Below the pieces are notes generated by a model. It did not search any database and was not told the DNA's origin. It saw only the letters and a program-made list of their open reading frames with translations. Shown here piece by piece: positions 1 to 7,865 of a stretch of DNA of 39,277 nucleotides; the first letter of the stretch is position 1; each line of letters begins with the position of its first letter. The stretch spans positions 1-39,277 of the forward strand of contig JAGBEE010000019.1 in assembly GCA_017937135.1 (NCBI GenBank). The letters run 5' to 3'. Source of the stretch: Clostridia bacterium. Its GTDB lineage: Bacteria; Bacillota; Clostridia; Oscillospirales; CAG-272. The translations under genes and the position numbers were made by a program.

Positions 1-90
1 CGTTGAACAAACACCCTGTTCATACTCTTTGATGATAATCATTTTTTCTTCAAATGTATACTTTTTAAATTTTTGTCCCTTTTTAGCCAT
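1..90 (-). CDS. IS3-family transposase OrfA, N-terminal fragment
   Basis: The first 30 codons of an OrfA are visible, starting at ATG (88-90, minus strand) and beginning MAKKGQKFKKYT. They match the start of the OrfA at 38706 (MAKKGQKFNKYT) and then diverge. In this family OrfA carries the helix-turn-helix that binds the element ends, and the catalytic DDE part is made as an OrfAB frameshift product. An AGGAGG ribosome site lies just upstream at about 99-104. The gene is cut by the window edge, so whether it is intact cannot be judged. Confidence 0.8.
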   Translation of the reverse strand, partial: MAKKGQKFKKYTFEEKMIIIKEYEQGVCST

Positions 91-96
91 AATTAA

Positions 97-133
97 AAAC
101 CTCCTATGGTTTCATTATACCATAAGAGGTTTT
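97..133 (-). promoter_or_regulatory. IS fold-back hairpin hiding the transposase ribosome site
   Basis: The arms AAAACCTCCTATGGT (about 96-110) and ACCATAAGAGGTTTT (119-133) are complementary over about 15 bases. On the minus strand the 3' arm contains the AGGAGG ribosome site of OrfA. The loop carries TATAAT (complement at 114-119), a good -10 box. A transcript entering from outside the element would fold and hide the ribosome site, while one starting at the internal -10 would lack the 5' arm. This matches the known protection of IS elements against impinging transcription. Its function here is inferred. Confidence 0.7.
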
Positions 134-192
134 CGTTTTTTATTTTTTGTGAACTAAATGGGGTTCACTTCAAAAACGGTGCGTTTTTTATT

Positions 193-1530
193 TTATTCCT
201 TAACTACATAAGCGCAGGTATATCCATAATATTTACAAAGCTCAACCGAGCTTTCGTTAAAGCGCTCTCCTGCGACAAGCACGCTAATGGCAGGGGGGCA
301 GGTTAGATTAAGGCTTGCAAGTATTCTTCCATTTGCATTATCTATTGAAATAAGCTCTTTACTACTAAAGGTTGCTTTTTTTGTACTCATTTCCTTAGTG
401 GGTGGTACAAGAATAGAGGGCTTTTTTAAAATAGGCTCTTTTCTTTGTATCTTACATAGAGCATTTTCGGTTCGTTGCAAATCAGCCTTGCTTTCGGGAG
501 TGAACATAAGAACTAAATAATCTGGGTCGCAAAATTCGCAAACTACCCCTTGCTTTTTCAGCTCAAAAGCAAGCTCTGTGCCTGTGTAGCCGTATTCCTT
601 AGTGCTTATGGTCCACTTTAGCTTTTCATCACCTAAAAAGGTAAATCCGTACACTCCTAAGCGTTTTTTTGCATTTTCAAGCTCTGAAATAAAGCTATTT
701 AAGCTGTCTGAATAACCATTTTCAATATATTCGTTAGCCTTATCAAGAGAAGAGAGTATAAGATATGACGGACTGCTTGAGCCAAACAAGGAAAGAGCTT
801 CCTTTGCGTGCTCCTTAAAATAGCCTGGCGCATTTTTAGAAATATGCAAATAACCACCACCGGTTAAAACAGGTAATGTCTTATGCGCTGAATCACAGCA
901 CATATCAGCACCCAAATCAATAGGGTGAGATTTGTTATCTAAAAATTTAAGATAAGCTCCGTGTGCATTGTCAACTAAGAGTGGTACACCATATTTTTTG
1001 CACACCTTGCTTATTTCCTGTATATCCAAAATGCTTCCGAGATAATCTGGACTTGTAATATACACAGCAAATGGTAAATTATCGACACTCTTAATGGCGT
1101 TTTCAACATCCTCTGCGCTGATTTTACAGGAAAGATATGTATCATTTTGCCTTGAATAGAGCCATTTTATATCAAAATCCAAAAGGATAGAGGCTGAAAT
1201 AAATGAGCTGTGTGCGTTTCTTGTAGCAAGAATGTATGGGCTTTTATTTTCTCCCACATATGACATAGCAAGATAGCACATCGCTCTTACAGAAAGGGAA
1301 GAGCCCTCACAGGAGTAGAGGGTAGCGCCACTGCCAAATAGCTTGGTAGCGTTTTCCTCACTTTCCTTTATTATTCCACTTGCGTGATAAAGCGAGTCAG
1401 CTCCATCAAGCTCCGTTATATCGATTCCCTCAATACCGAGAAGTGAGTGCCCCTTATGCCCAGGCATATGCAGGCGCACGTTATTTTCCTTCTCGTATTT
1501 TTTTACAAAATCATAAATAGGTGTTTTCAT
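193..1530 (-). CDS. Orn/Lys/Arg decarboxylase family PLP enzyme
   Basis: This is a fold-type I PLP enzyme of 445 residues, related to the major domain of Orn/Lys/Arg decarboxylases. The N-terminus has the family signature HMPGHKG (residues 21-27). LVDNAHGAY (185-193) supplies the Asp that pairs with the PLP pyridine nitrogen. SAHKTLPVLTGG (214-225) holds the probable Schiff-base lysine K217. The family makes polyamines such as cadaverine or putrescine from basic amino acids; the substrate cannot be told here. Its ATG overlaps the maturase stop codon by one base (TAATG), so translation is probably coupled to scfB, which is a curious partnership. An AT-rich hairpin (AAAAACG-cac-CGTTTTT) lies just past the stop, next to the IS end. 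Confidence 0.85.
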   Translation of the reverse strand: MKTPIYDFVKKYEKENNVRLHMPGHKGHSLLGIEGIDITELDGADSLYHASGIIKESEENATKLFGSGATLYSCEGSSLSVRAMCYLAMSYVGENKSPYILATRNAHSSFISASILLDFDIKWLYSRQNDTYLSCKISAEDVENAIKSVDNLPFAVYITSPDYLGSILDIQEISKVCKKYGVPLLVDNAHGAYLKFLDNKSHPIDLGADMCCDSAHKTLPVLTGGGYLHISKNAPGYFKEHAKEALSLFGSSSPSYLILSSLDKANEYIENGYSDSLNSFISELENAKKRLGVYGFTFLGDEKLKWTISTKEYGYTGTELAFELKKQGVVCEFCDPDYLVLMFTPESKADLQRTENALCKIQRKEPILKKPSILVPPTKEMSTKKATFSSKELISIDNANGRILASLNLTCPPAISVLVAGERFNESSVELCKYYGYTCAYVVKE

Positions 1531-2906
1531 TATTCCTCAAGAGCCCTTGAAACAGCGACCATAATTGCACATTCCATACGCTTTCTGAATAATCTACAGC
1601 CATATTCATAAACCCCTCTTACAGAGCCTGTTGCGTGGTAGGCATTAGCAGCGCAGCCACCCGAGCAATAAAGCTTTGCCCAGCAGTCCTTACAGTCGGG
1701 ACGCGCATATACGTTACAATGAAGGAATTCGTCCTGCGCCTCTTTGTTAGTAACACCATGCCAAATGTCACCAAGCTTGTATTTTTCCTCGCCAACAAAT
1801 TGGTGACAGGGATATAAATCACCCCAAGGTGTAACAGCCATATATTCAGTTCCTGAGCCACAGCCAGATATTCTTTTATAGATACAGGGTCCGCCCTTTA
1901 AGTCTATCATATAGTGATAAAAGGTAAAGTCCTTGCCCTCCTTATGCCTTTTAACCATAAGCTCGGCAAGCTCCTCATATTGCTTGCAAACGATGGGGAA
2001 GTCCTCCTCGGTTAGCTCCTCCTTGTCGCCCTTTTGGCAAACAACAGGCTCCATACTAAGCTCGTTAAAGCCAAGGTCAAGCATAACCTTAATATCATTT
2101 AAAAAATCGGGATTTGCGTGTGTGAACGTGCCTCTCATATAGTAGCTTTTGCCGCCACGCTTTTCAACGAAGCGCTGAAATTTCGGAACAATTTTATCCC
2201 AGCTACCATTGCCAAGATAGTCAACACGGTATCTGTCATGAATTTCCTTTCTACCATCAAGACTCAAAACAACGTTGCTCATTTCCTTGTTAGCAAAATC
2301 AATTACATCATCATCTATAAGCACGCCATTTGTAGTAAGTGTGAAGCGAAAATTCTTGTTGTATTTCTTTTCTTGCTCCCTTGCATACTTAACAAGGTCC
2401 TTAACCATATCAAAATTCATAAGTGGCTCGCCACCAAAGAAGTCAACCTCTAAGTTTTTTCTTGTACCTGAATTTTCAATTAAGAAATCAAGCGCGCGCT
2501 TACCAACCTCAAGCGACATAACAGCGCGCTCACCGTGATATTTACCCTGAGATGCAAAGCAGTATGAGCAGTTCAAATTACAGGTGTGCGCCACGTGCAA
2601 GCAGAGCGCCTTGATAACGCCAGAGGTCTTTTGCTTCAATTTATCAGCCATAGGCTCAAAGGTGTCGGGAGTGAAAAGACTACCAGATTTCTTTAGCTCC
2701 TCTACCTGATTATAGCAGGCCTCAATGTCCTCTTTTGATAGATTTTTGTTAGAATATTTTTCCAAAAGTGTAGAAATAACCGTCTCACGTGTATGATTTT
2801 CGTACAAATCAATAACATCATAAGCGCAATCGTCAACCACGTGAACTGCGCCCGAGCAAATGTCAAGAACGATGTTATAACCACCCATTTTAAATTTATG
2901 TACCAT
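1530..2906 (-). CDS. scfB: SCIFF peptide radical-SAM maturase (thioether-forming)
   Basis: This 458-residue radical-SAM/SPASM enzyme should install sulfur-to-carbon thioether links in the SCIFF peptide encoded just upstream. The N-terminal 90 residues look like the peptide-binding (RRE-like) region, starting MVHKFKMGGYNIVLD as is usual in the family. CNLNCSYC (109-116) binds the SAM-cleaving iron-sulfur cluster. A cysteine-rich SPASM domain follows (GCGSGTEYMAVTPWGDLYPC, then CKDCWAKLYCSGGC) for the auxiliary clusters. I chose the ATG at 2906 because AGAGGG sits seven bases upstream; a TTG further up would place that ribosome site inside the gene. The protein is cytoplasmic, and its exact number of cross-links is unknown. 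Confidence 0.93.
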   Translation of the reverse strand: MVHKFKMGGYNIVLDICSGAVHVVDDCAYDVIDLYENHTRETVISTLLEKYSNKNLSKEDIEACYNQVEELKKSGSLFTPDTFEPMADKLKQKTSGVIKALCLHVAHTCNLNCSYCFASQGKYHGERAVMSLEVGKRALDFLIENSGTRKNLEVDFFGGEPLMNFDMVKDLVKYAREQEKKYNKNFRFTLTTNGVLIDDDVIDFANKEMSNVVLSLDGRKEIHDRYRVDYLGNGSWDKIVPKFQRFVEKRGGKSYYMRGTFTHANPDFLNDIKVMLDLGFNELSMEPVVCQKGDKEELTEEDFPIVCKQYEELAELMVKRHKEGKDFTFYHYMIDLKGGPCIYKRISGCGSGTEYMAVTPWGDLYPCHQFVGEEKYKLGDIWHGVTNKEAQDEFLHCNVYARPDCKDCWAKLYCSGGCAANAYHATGSVRGVYEYGCRLFRKRMECAIMVAVSRALEE

Positions 2907-2928
2907 TTTATACCCTCTCAATAAAATC

Positions 2929-2966
2929 GGACTGCTTAAAAAAGGAAATCCTTTTTCAAACAGTCC
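2929..2966 (-). terminator. Hairpin between scfA and scfB, likely leaky terminator
   Basis: GGACTG (2929-2934) pairs with CAGTCC (2961-2966), and inside them AAAAAGGA pairs with TCCTTTTT around a two-base loop. Read on the minus strand it follows the SCIFF stop and is followed by GATTTTATT before the scfB ribosome site. A partial terminator here would give much more peptide than enzyme. It could also be a processing or stability stem; the sequence alone does not decide. Confidence 0.6.
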
Positions 2967-2984
2967 CGAAATTAACTGTGCTAA

Positions 2985-3134
2985 TTATTTTCTTTCGTTG
3001 TTTTCGCACTGTTGGTTAGCGATACCGCAGCTTGTCTTGCAAGCAGATTGGCAAGAAGTTTGGCACTCACCACATCCACCATTCTTTGCGCTTTCGCAAA
3101 GGTTAGCAGTTTTAATTGTCTTGATATGTTCCAT
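2985..3134 (-). CDS. scfA: SCIFF ranthipeptide precursor
   Basis: This 49-residue peptide has the hallmark SCIFF start MEHIKTIKTANL and the core CGECQTSCQSACKTSC (residues 21-36), followed by C43. SCIFF means six cysteines in forty-five residues, and its cysteines are donors for thioether bridges made by the neighbouring maturase. This copy has seven, with an extra C13 in the leader-like part. GGAGG lies eight bases before the ATG, and a near-consensus promoter sits 38 bases further up. The mature product's role is not known for this organism; quorum-type signalling has been proposed for relatives. Confidence 0.95.
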   Translation of the reverse strand: MEHIKTIKTANLCESAKNGGCGECQTSCQSACKTSCGIANQQCENNERK

Positions 3135-3171
3135 AATAAAATCCTCCGAGTTATTTCGTATTGTTAGAAAA

Positions 3172-3200
3172 ATTATATCACAACATTGTTCTAAAGTCAA
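3172..3200 (-). promoter_or_regulatory. Promoter of the SCIFF operon
   Basis: On the minus strand TTGACT (complement at 3195-3200) and TATAAT (complement at 3172-3177) are separated by exactly 17 bases. It lies 38 bases upstream of the SCIFF start and should drive scfA, scfB and the decarboxylase. It is divergent from the cyclophilin promoter, with about 45 bases between the two -35 boxes. Confidence 0.85.
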
Positions 3201-3244
3201 TATGGTTTTGGTATGAATTTCAAAGAAAAGTAACAATTTAACAG

Positions 3245-3273
3245 TTGCTAAATAGGAAAAAGTATGTTAAAAT
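3245..3273 (+). promoter_or_regulatory. Promoter of the cyclophilin gene
   Basis: TTGCTA (3245-3250), a 17-base spacer and TAAAAT (3268-3273) lie 35 bases before the chosen start. This is a moderate sigma-A-type match. Confidence 0.65.
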
Positions 3274-3308
3274 ACTATTTGGCATATTAGTTTATGAAAG
3301 GAATCGTT

Positions 3309-4067
3309 ATGGGGAATAAGAGAAAAAACAGTAACTATGTTACCGAAAAAACAGAAAAGGCAAAGGCAGATAAGGCAAGGGCTGAAAAAAAGAAGCGAAT
3401 ATTAAAAACCGTTATTCCTTGCATTTGTGTTGTTCTTGTAATTGCATTGATATTTGGAATATACTTTTTAGGTAAGGCGCTTGGATGGTTCTATCCATCG
3501 TTTGAAGATGATAATCCTCAAATTGAAAACAAGCAAAATGATAGCTTTAAGGCAACACACCATGCAGCAATAGAGGTAGAGGGCTACGGAACAATTCATA
3601 TTGAGCTATATGGCGAGGAGGCTCCTGAAACGGTTGCAAATTTCGTTAAGCTTGCAAATGATGGCTTCTATGATGGACTTACCTTTCATAGAATAATTGA
3701 TGATTTTATGGCACAGGGTGGAGACCCCGAGGCAGACGGTACAGGAAACGCTGACAAAACAATTAAGGGTGAGTTTAAAGAAAATGGCGTAAAAAATGAC
3801 ATTAAGCACGTTCGTGGTACAATTTCAATGGCACGTCTGGGTGATGACAAAAATGGTGCATCATGTCAATTCTTTATAGTAGACAAGACTAGCACAAGCA
3901 ATACCAAATCACTTGATGGCAAATATGCTGCATTTGGAATGGTAACATCGGGTATGAATGTAATTGACAAGATTTGTTATGACGCAGATCCAACAGATGA
4001 TAATGGCACTATTGAAAAGGACGACCAGCCTGTAATTAAGAGCATCACAATCCACGAGTCACACTAA
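3309..4067 (+). CDS. Membrane-anchored cyclophilin-type peptidyl-prolyl isomerase
   Basis: The 252-residue protein begins with a highly charged, Lys-rich stretch (1-32), then one membrane segment (33-56), then a cyclophilin domain (about 84-252). This order fits an enzyme held on the outer face of the membrane that helps exported proteins fold. Cyclophilin motifs are present: FHRII with the catalytic Arg at 128, FMAQGGD at 133-139, and CQFFI. The usual LDGKH has become LDGKYAAFG, so the active-site His position is Tyr. There is no lipobox. The start at 3309 is preceded by AAAGGA six bases upstream; an ATG at 3294 would swallow that ribosome site. It has its own promoter and terminator, so it is a single-gene unit. 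Confidence 0.9.
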   Translation: MGNKRKNSNYVTEKTEKAKADKARAEKKKRILKTVIPCICVVLVIALIFGIYFLGKALGWFYPSFEDDNPQIENKQNDSFKATHHAAIEVEGYGTIHIELYGEEAPETVANFVKLANDGFYDGLTFHRIIDDFMAQGGDPEADGTGNADKTIKGEFKENGVKNDIKHVRGTISMARLGDDKNGASCQFFIVDKTSTSNTKSLDGKYAAFGMVTSGMNVIDKICYDADPTDDNGTIEKDDQPVIKSITIHESH

Positions 4068-4094
4068 TAAAAATAAAATAATTAGCTTTAAATT

Positions 4095-4125
4095 GAGCAG
4101 ACACAAAATGTGTTTGCTCTTTTTA
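4095..4125 (+). terminator. Rho-independent terminator after the cyclophilin gene
   Basis: GAGCAgACACA pairs with TGTGTtTGCTC around a short A-rich loop and is followed directly by TTTTTAT. The next operon's promoter begins three bases later. Confidence 0.85.
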
Positions 4126-4127
4126 TA

Positions 4128-4156
4128 TTGACAAATCAACTCTCATAATATATAAT
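4128..4156 (+). promoter_or_regulatory. Promoter of the large polysaccharide operon
   Basis: Consensus TTGACA (4128-4133), a 17-base spacer and consensus TATAAT (4151-4156). Genes from 4209 to 21692 follow with gaps of 40 bases or less and no obvious internal terminator, so this one strong promoter may serve about 17.5 kb. I see no JUMPstart-like or other antitermination element in the short leader. Confidence 0.88.
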
Positions 4157-4208
4157 AAATATGTATGTGCATTTTTTACGCGCGTTTTTTATACATTCGG
4201 AGGAATAT

Positions 4209-5345
4209 ATGAATAAAAGATTATTACTTTCAACCCCTACTATGCATGGTGAGGAAATGAAATATGTACAGGAGGCATTCGACAAAAACTGGATTGCTCC
4301 CCTTGGCTTTAACTGCGATAATTTCGAAAAGGAAATGGACGAGTATCTTAACAGTGGCATAGATGGACAAGCCTATAATACCTTGGCATTATGCTCTGGC
4401 ACATCAGCATTGCACCTTGCAGTAAAGCTTGCAGGAATAAAGAGTGGAGATATTGTCCTTTGCTCTGATATGACATTTGCAGCAACAGTAAACCCCATTT
4501 CTTATGAGGGTGGTAAGCAGGTTTACATAGACTCGGAAAATGAAACGTGGAATATGGACCCACGCGCGCTTGAAAGGGCGTTTGAGAAATACCCAAACGC
4601 AAAGGCTGTTATGGTAGCGCATCTTTATGGTACTCCGTCAAAAATGGACGAGATTTCTGATATATGTAAAAAACACGGCGCTATCTTAATTGAGGACGCA
4701 GCGGAGTCACTTGGCGCTACATATAAGGGCAGACAAACAGGCACGTTTGGAAGGTATGGAGCTATAAGCTTTAACGGAAATAAAATCATAACAACCTCTG
4801 GTGGTGGTATGCTCATTTGCGATAACAAGGACGATAGAAAATTTGCCTTCAAGCTTGCAACACAGGCAAGAGAAAATGCGCCCTGGTATCAGCACGAGCA
4901 CATAGGCTATAACTACCGTATGTCAAATGTAGTGGCAGGAATTGGCAGAGGACAGCTCTTACACCTTGATGAGCACAGAGAGCTAAAGAAAAAAATATAT
5001 TTTAGATACAAAGAGGGCTTAAAGGGCTTACCCCTTAAAATGAATCCATATCTTGAATATACCGAGCCGAATTTCTGGCTTAGCTGTATCTTGATAGACG
5101 AGGATTGTGACAAGGACCCAATAGAGCTTATGAATAGGCTTAATGAGTATAATATCGAAACTCGCCCTATATGGAAGCCGATGCATATGCAGCCTGTTTT
5201 TAAGGATTGTGATTTTGTATATGTAGAAGAAAATGGTGTTAATGAGCACATCTTTGAAAAAGGACTTTGCTTGCCAAGCGATATAAAGATGACAGAGGAC
5301 GAGCAAAATTTCGTTATAGAAAAAATCAGGGAGTTTTTTAACTAA
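4209..5345 (+). CDS. epsN: DegT/DnrJ sugar aminotransferase (EpsN/PglE-like)
   Basis: This 378-residue PLP sugar aminotransferase should add an amino group at C4 of a nucleotide-linked 4-keto-6-deoxy sugar. LIEDAAESLGA carries the pyridine-binding Asp (D163), and SFNGNKIITTSGGG carries the Schiff-base lysine K192. The start at 4209 is set by GGAGG five bases upstream. With the next two genes it forms the trio EpsN-EpsL-EpsM (PglE-PglC-PglD), which in Bacillus and Campylobacter makes and transfers a bacillosamine-type sugar. The 4,6-dehydratase that would feed it (PglF/EpsC type) is not in the window. The stop overlaps the next start by one base (TAATG). The symbol is by family resemblance. 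Confidence 0.88.
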   Translation: MNKRLLLSTPTMHGEEMKYVQEAFDKNWIAPLGFNCDNFEKEMDEYLNSGIDGQAYNTLALCSGTSALHLAVKLAGIKSGDIVLCSDMTFAATVNPISYEGGKQVYIDSENETWNMDPRALERAFEKYPNAKAVMVAHLYGTPSKMDEISDICKKHGAILIEDAAESLGATYKGRQTGTFGRYGAISFNGNKIITTSGGGMLICDNKDDRKFAFKLATQARENAPWYQHEHIGYNYRMSNVVAGIGRGQLLHLDEHRELKKKIYFRYKEGLKGLPLKMNPYLEYTEPNFWLSCILIDEDCDKDPIELMNRLNEYNIETRPIWKPMHMQPVFKDCDFVYVEENGVNEHIFEKGLCLPSDIKMTEDEQNFVIEKIREFFN

Positions 5346-6100
5346 TGGAAGAATTTATCAAAAATATGACAACAACCTGGTGGGGTATTCTCATTCTTTG
5401 CTTCGTTTGTCTTTGCCTGCTTTTGGTAGTTAGCGCTTTACTTTATAGACAGTTTTTCAAGCGCTTTTACGATATACTTTTAAGTGCTTTGGCTCTTATA
5501 GTATTATCACCAATACTTTTAATACTCATTATCGTTGGTGCGATAGTTATGAAGGGAAATCCATTCTTTACGCAGCTTCGCCCAGGCAAAAACGAGAAAA
5601 TATTCAAGCTAATTAAGTTTAGAACAATGACAAACGCAAGGGACAAGGACGGCAATCTCTTGCCAGACGACAAGCGCCTTACCAAATATGGTAAATTTTT
5701 GCGCTCGACCTCGCTTGATGAGCTCCCCGAAATTATAAACATTTTCATTGGCAATATGTCAATAATCGGACCTCGCCCACTGCTTGTTGAATATTTACCC
5801 TTGTATAACGAGGAGCAAAAGCACAGGCACGATGTGCGCCCGGGACTTACAGGTCTTGCACAGGTGCGCGGAAGAAATTCTATTTCGTGGACACAAAAAT
5901 TCAAAATAGACGTTGAATATGTAAATAAAATAACTCTTTGGCAGGACGTAAAAATTTTCTTTGGAACAATTTTTAGCGTTTTAAAAAGAGATGGTATTTC
6001 ACAAGAGGGAAACGCCACTATGGAGCCTTTTAGAGGCAACGAGGAAATATTAGAAGAAAAAGCAGAAGAAAAAATCGAAGAAAATATCGAAGCGAGATAA
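5345..6100 (+). CDS. epsL: Initiating sugar-phosphate transferase (EpsL/PglC-like)
   Basis: The 251-residue enzyme belongs to the bacterial sugar transferase family (PF02397) and moves a sugar-1-phosphate from UDP to undecaprenyl phosphate, the first membrane step of repeat-unit assembly. An N-terminal membrane helix (14-34) precedes the hydrophobic re-entrant helix (43-69). Core motifs are KFRTM (91-95), the catalytic Asp-Glu pair in SLDELPE (D125, E126) and GPRP (142-145). Next to EpsN- and EpsM-like genes, the likely first sugar is a diacetamido sugar. The extra N-terminal helix and an acidic C-terminal tail of about 20 residues (many Glu) are additions to the minimal PglC form; their role is unknown. 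Confidence 0.92.
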   Translation: MEEFIKNMTTTWWGILILCFVCLCLLLVVSALLYRQFFKRFYDILLSALALIVLSPILLILIIVGAIVMKGNPFFTQLRPGKNEKIFKLIKFRTMTNARDKDGNLLPDDKRLTKYGKFLRSTSLDELPEIINIFIGNMSIIGPRPLLVEYLPLYNEEQKHRHDVRPGLTGLAQVRGRNSISWTQKFKIDVEYVNKITLWQDVKIFFGTIFSVLKRDGISQEGNATMEPFRGNEEILEEKAEEKIEENIEAR

Positions 6101-6103
6101 GAT

Positions 6104-6715
6104 ATGAATAAAAAAATTGTAATTGTAGGCGCAGGTGGACACGCAAGGGTAATTGCTGATATAGTGCGCGCAAGCAATGATATTGTGGTTGGCTTTCTTG
6201 ATGATGCATATGAAAAGGGCGACGCCCTTTATGGCTCACAGATACTTGGTCATACAGACAATTACATAAGCTATAAGGATGAGTGCTATTTTGTTTTGGC
6301 TATTGGAAATAATATCACAAGACAGACGCTGGCTCAAAAAATGAATTGCAGCTGGCACACAGCCATTCATCCAAGCGCGGTAATAAGTCCAAGCGCGCAA
6401 ATCAAAGAGGGCGCAGTAGTAATGCCAGGCGCTGTAATTAACGCAAACGCAGTAATTGGCAAGCATGCTATTGTAAATACCTGTGCTATAGTAGAGCACG
6501 ACTCCGATATAGGAGAGTTTTCACATATTTCACCAAGGTGTACAGTATGTGGCGTAACACGCATTGGAAAACGAGTATGGCTTGGCGCAGGCGCTGTTGT
6601 AATCAATGTTAAAAAAATATGCGACGATGTTATAGTAGGTGCAGGAGCAGTAGTAACAAAAAGCATTGAAGAAGAAGGGACATATGTAGGAGTACCCTGT
6701 AAGAAAATTAAGTAA
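6104..6715 (+). CDS. epsM: Amino-sugar N-acetyltransferase (EpsM/PglD-like)
   Basis: This 203-residue acetyltransferase is of the NeuD/PglD family. A small nucleotide-sugar-binding domain (1-78, with GAGGHARV at 9-16) is followed by a left-handed beta helix of hexapeptide repeats (about 88-200). EHDSDIG (131-137) carries the probable general-base His132, and the tail VGVPCKKIK is typical. It should acetylate the C4 amine made by the EpsN-like enzyme with acetyl-CoA, giving a UDP-diacetamido sugar for the EpsL-like transferase. It starts four bases after the preceding gene. Confidence 0.9.
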   Translation: MNKKIVIVGAGGHARVIADIVRASNDIVVGFLDDAYEKGDALYGSQILGHTDNYISYKDECYFVLAIGNNITRQTLAQKMNCSWHTAIHPSAVISPSAQIKEGAVVMPGAVINANAVIGKHAIVNTCAIVEHDSDIGEFSHISPRCTVCGVTRIGKRVWLGAGAVVINVKKICDDVIVGAGAVVTKSIEEEGTYVGVPCKKIK

Positions 6716-6732
6716 TTTATCAGGAGCAAAAG

Positions 6733-7851
6733 ATGAAGATATTACTTGCTTGTGGCAAATCAAGCGTGGTTGTAACGTTTAGAAAAACGCTTATAAAGCA
6801 TCTTCAAGCGTTAGGACATGAGGTTTGCGCTATTGCATTTGATAGAGAAAACGAGGAGCAAATCAAAAAGTTAAACGTTGAGTTTTACTGCGTTGATGAT
6901 GCTAATCGAAGCATAAATCCCTTTAAGATATTGACTCTTTCAAAAAGATATGCAAGGGTGATTAAGGAAATAAATCCTGACCTTGTATTTACATTTATGC
7001 TAAAGCCAAACATTTATGGCGTTCTGGGCGCAAAAAAGGCAGGTATTAAAAATATATATTCAATGGTTGAGGGCGCAGGAGATGTATTTATATACAACTC
7101 ACTAAAATGGAAGATAATTCGCAAATTTGTTTGCCATATGTACAAAAAAGCGTTTAAAAATTCTAAGAAGGTATTTTTCTTAAACGAGGACGACAAAAGT
7201 GACTTCATAAAAAGAGGTCTTGTTAAGAGTGAGCAATGCGAAATCGTACACGGCATTGGCGTTGACCTTGAAAAATTTGAATACAAGCCTATCAAAAATT
7301 ATAAGACATTTTTAATGATAGCACGTCTTTTAAAAACTAAGGGCGTAATTGAGTATTGCGAGGCTGCAAAAAAGGTAAAGGAAAAATACCCTGATGCAAT
7401 CTTTAATTTAGTCGGACCCGAGGGTACCTTAAAGCAAGGCGATATTCAAGAATACATAGACTGTGGCGCAATAAATTATCTTGGTGCGACAACCGATGTG
7501 CGTCCATTCATTGAGGAATGTAGTGTGCACGTGCTTCCATCGTATCGAGAGGGACTCGGACTTGTAAATGCCGAGGCAGGAGCTGTTGGCAGAGCAAGTA
7601 TTACTTGCGATACAAATGGTACTCGCGACACGGTAGTAGATGGTTATAACGGCTTTTTGGTAAGAGTTAAAAATGCGGACGACATAGCCGAAAAAATGAT
7701 ATATTTCCTTGAAAAAACTGATGACATTGTCACGATGGGACAAAATGCAAGAAAATTTGCCGAGGAAAATTTTGATTACAAAGAAATAAACGACAAGATA
7801 TGTACAATAATCGGAGCAAAGGAACCCGAAAAAGCATATCAAACTACATAA
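6733..7851 (+). CDS. GT4-family glycosyltransferase (EpsD/PglA-like)
   Basis: This 372-residue retaining glycosyltransferase has the GT-B fold. The N-terminal acceptor domain starts MKILLACGKSSVVVTFRK. The donor-binding half starts near ARLLKTKG (197-204) and has the EX7E motif in EGLGLVNAE (E273, E281). Its place right after the EpsN/L/M trio and its likeness to PglA-type enzymes suggest that it adds the second sugar, perhaps a HexNAc, to the lipid-linked first sugar. Donor and linkage cannot be read from sequence. Cytoplasmic, probably membrane-associated. Confidence 0.82.
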   Translation: MKILLACGKSSVVVTFRKTLIKHLQALGHEVCAIAFDRENEEQIKKLNVEFYCVDDANRSINPFKILTLSKRYARVIKEINPDLVFTFMLKPNIYGVLGAKKAGIKNIYSMVEGAGDVFIYNSLKWKIIRKFVCHMYKKAFKNSKKVFFLNEDDKSDFIKRGLVKSEQCEIVHGIGVDLEKFEYKPIKNYKTFLMIARLLKTKGVIEYCEAAKKVKEKYPDAIFNLVGPEGTLKQGDIQEYIDCGAINYLGATTDVRPFIEECSVHVLPSYREGLGLVNAEAGAVGRASITCDTNGTRDTVVDGYNGFLVRVKNADDIAEKMIYFLEKTDDIVTMGQNARKFAEENFDYKEINDKICTIIGAKEPEKAYQTT

Positions 7852-7865
7852 ATTGGAGAAAATAA

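Larger units (their letters stand above)
1..172 (-). mobile_element. IS3-family insertion sequence, left end (partial)
   Basis: Reading the minus strand from position 172 there is a terminus beginning TGAAGTGAACCCC, a small palindrome (GTGAAC, 8 bases, GTTCAC), a fold-back hairpin, a ribosome site and the start of an OrfA. The same leader occurs at 38624-38708 in the opposite orientation with only about five differences, which fixes the end at about 172. The element runs off the window edge, so its right end, target duplication and OrfB are not visible. The TG start and the OrfA type support the IS3 family; the subgroup is uncertain. Confidence 0.8.

Noticed and set aside
4161-4208. Upstream in-frame ATG for the EpsN-like gene
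   Set aside because: It lies within ten bases of the -10 box, so the transcript would have almost no leader, and the GGAGG site fits the ATG at 4209.
5467-6177. Open frame of 236 codons on the minus strand across the EpsL/EpsM genes
   Set aside because: The plus-strand genes have complete family motifs here, and the minus frame shows none.
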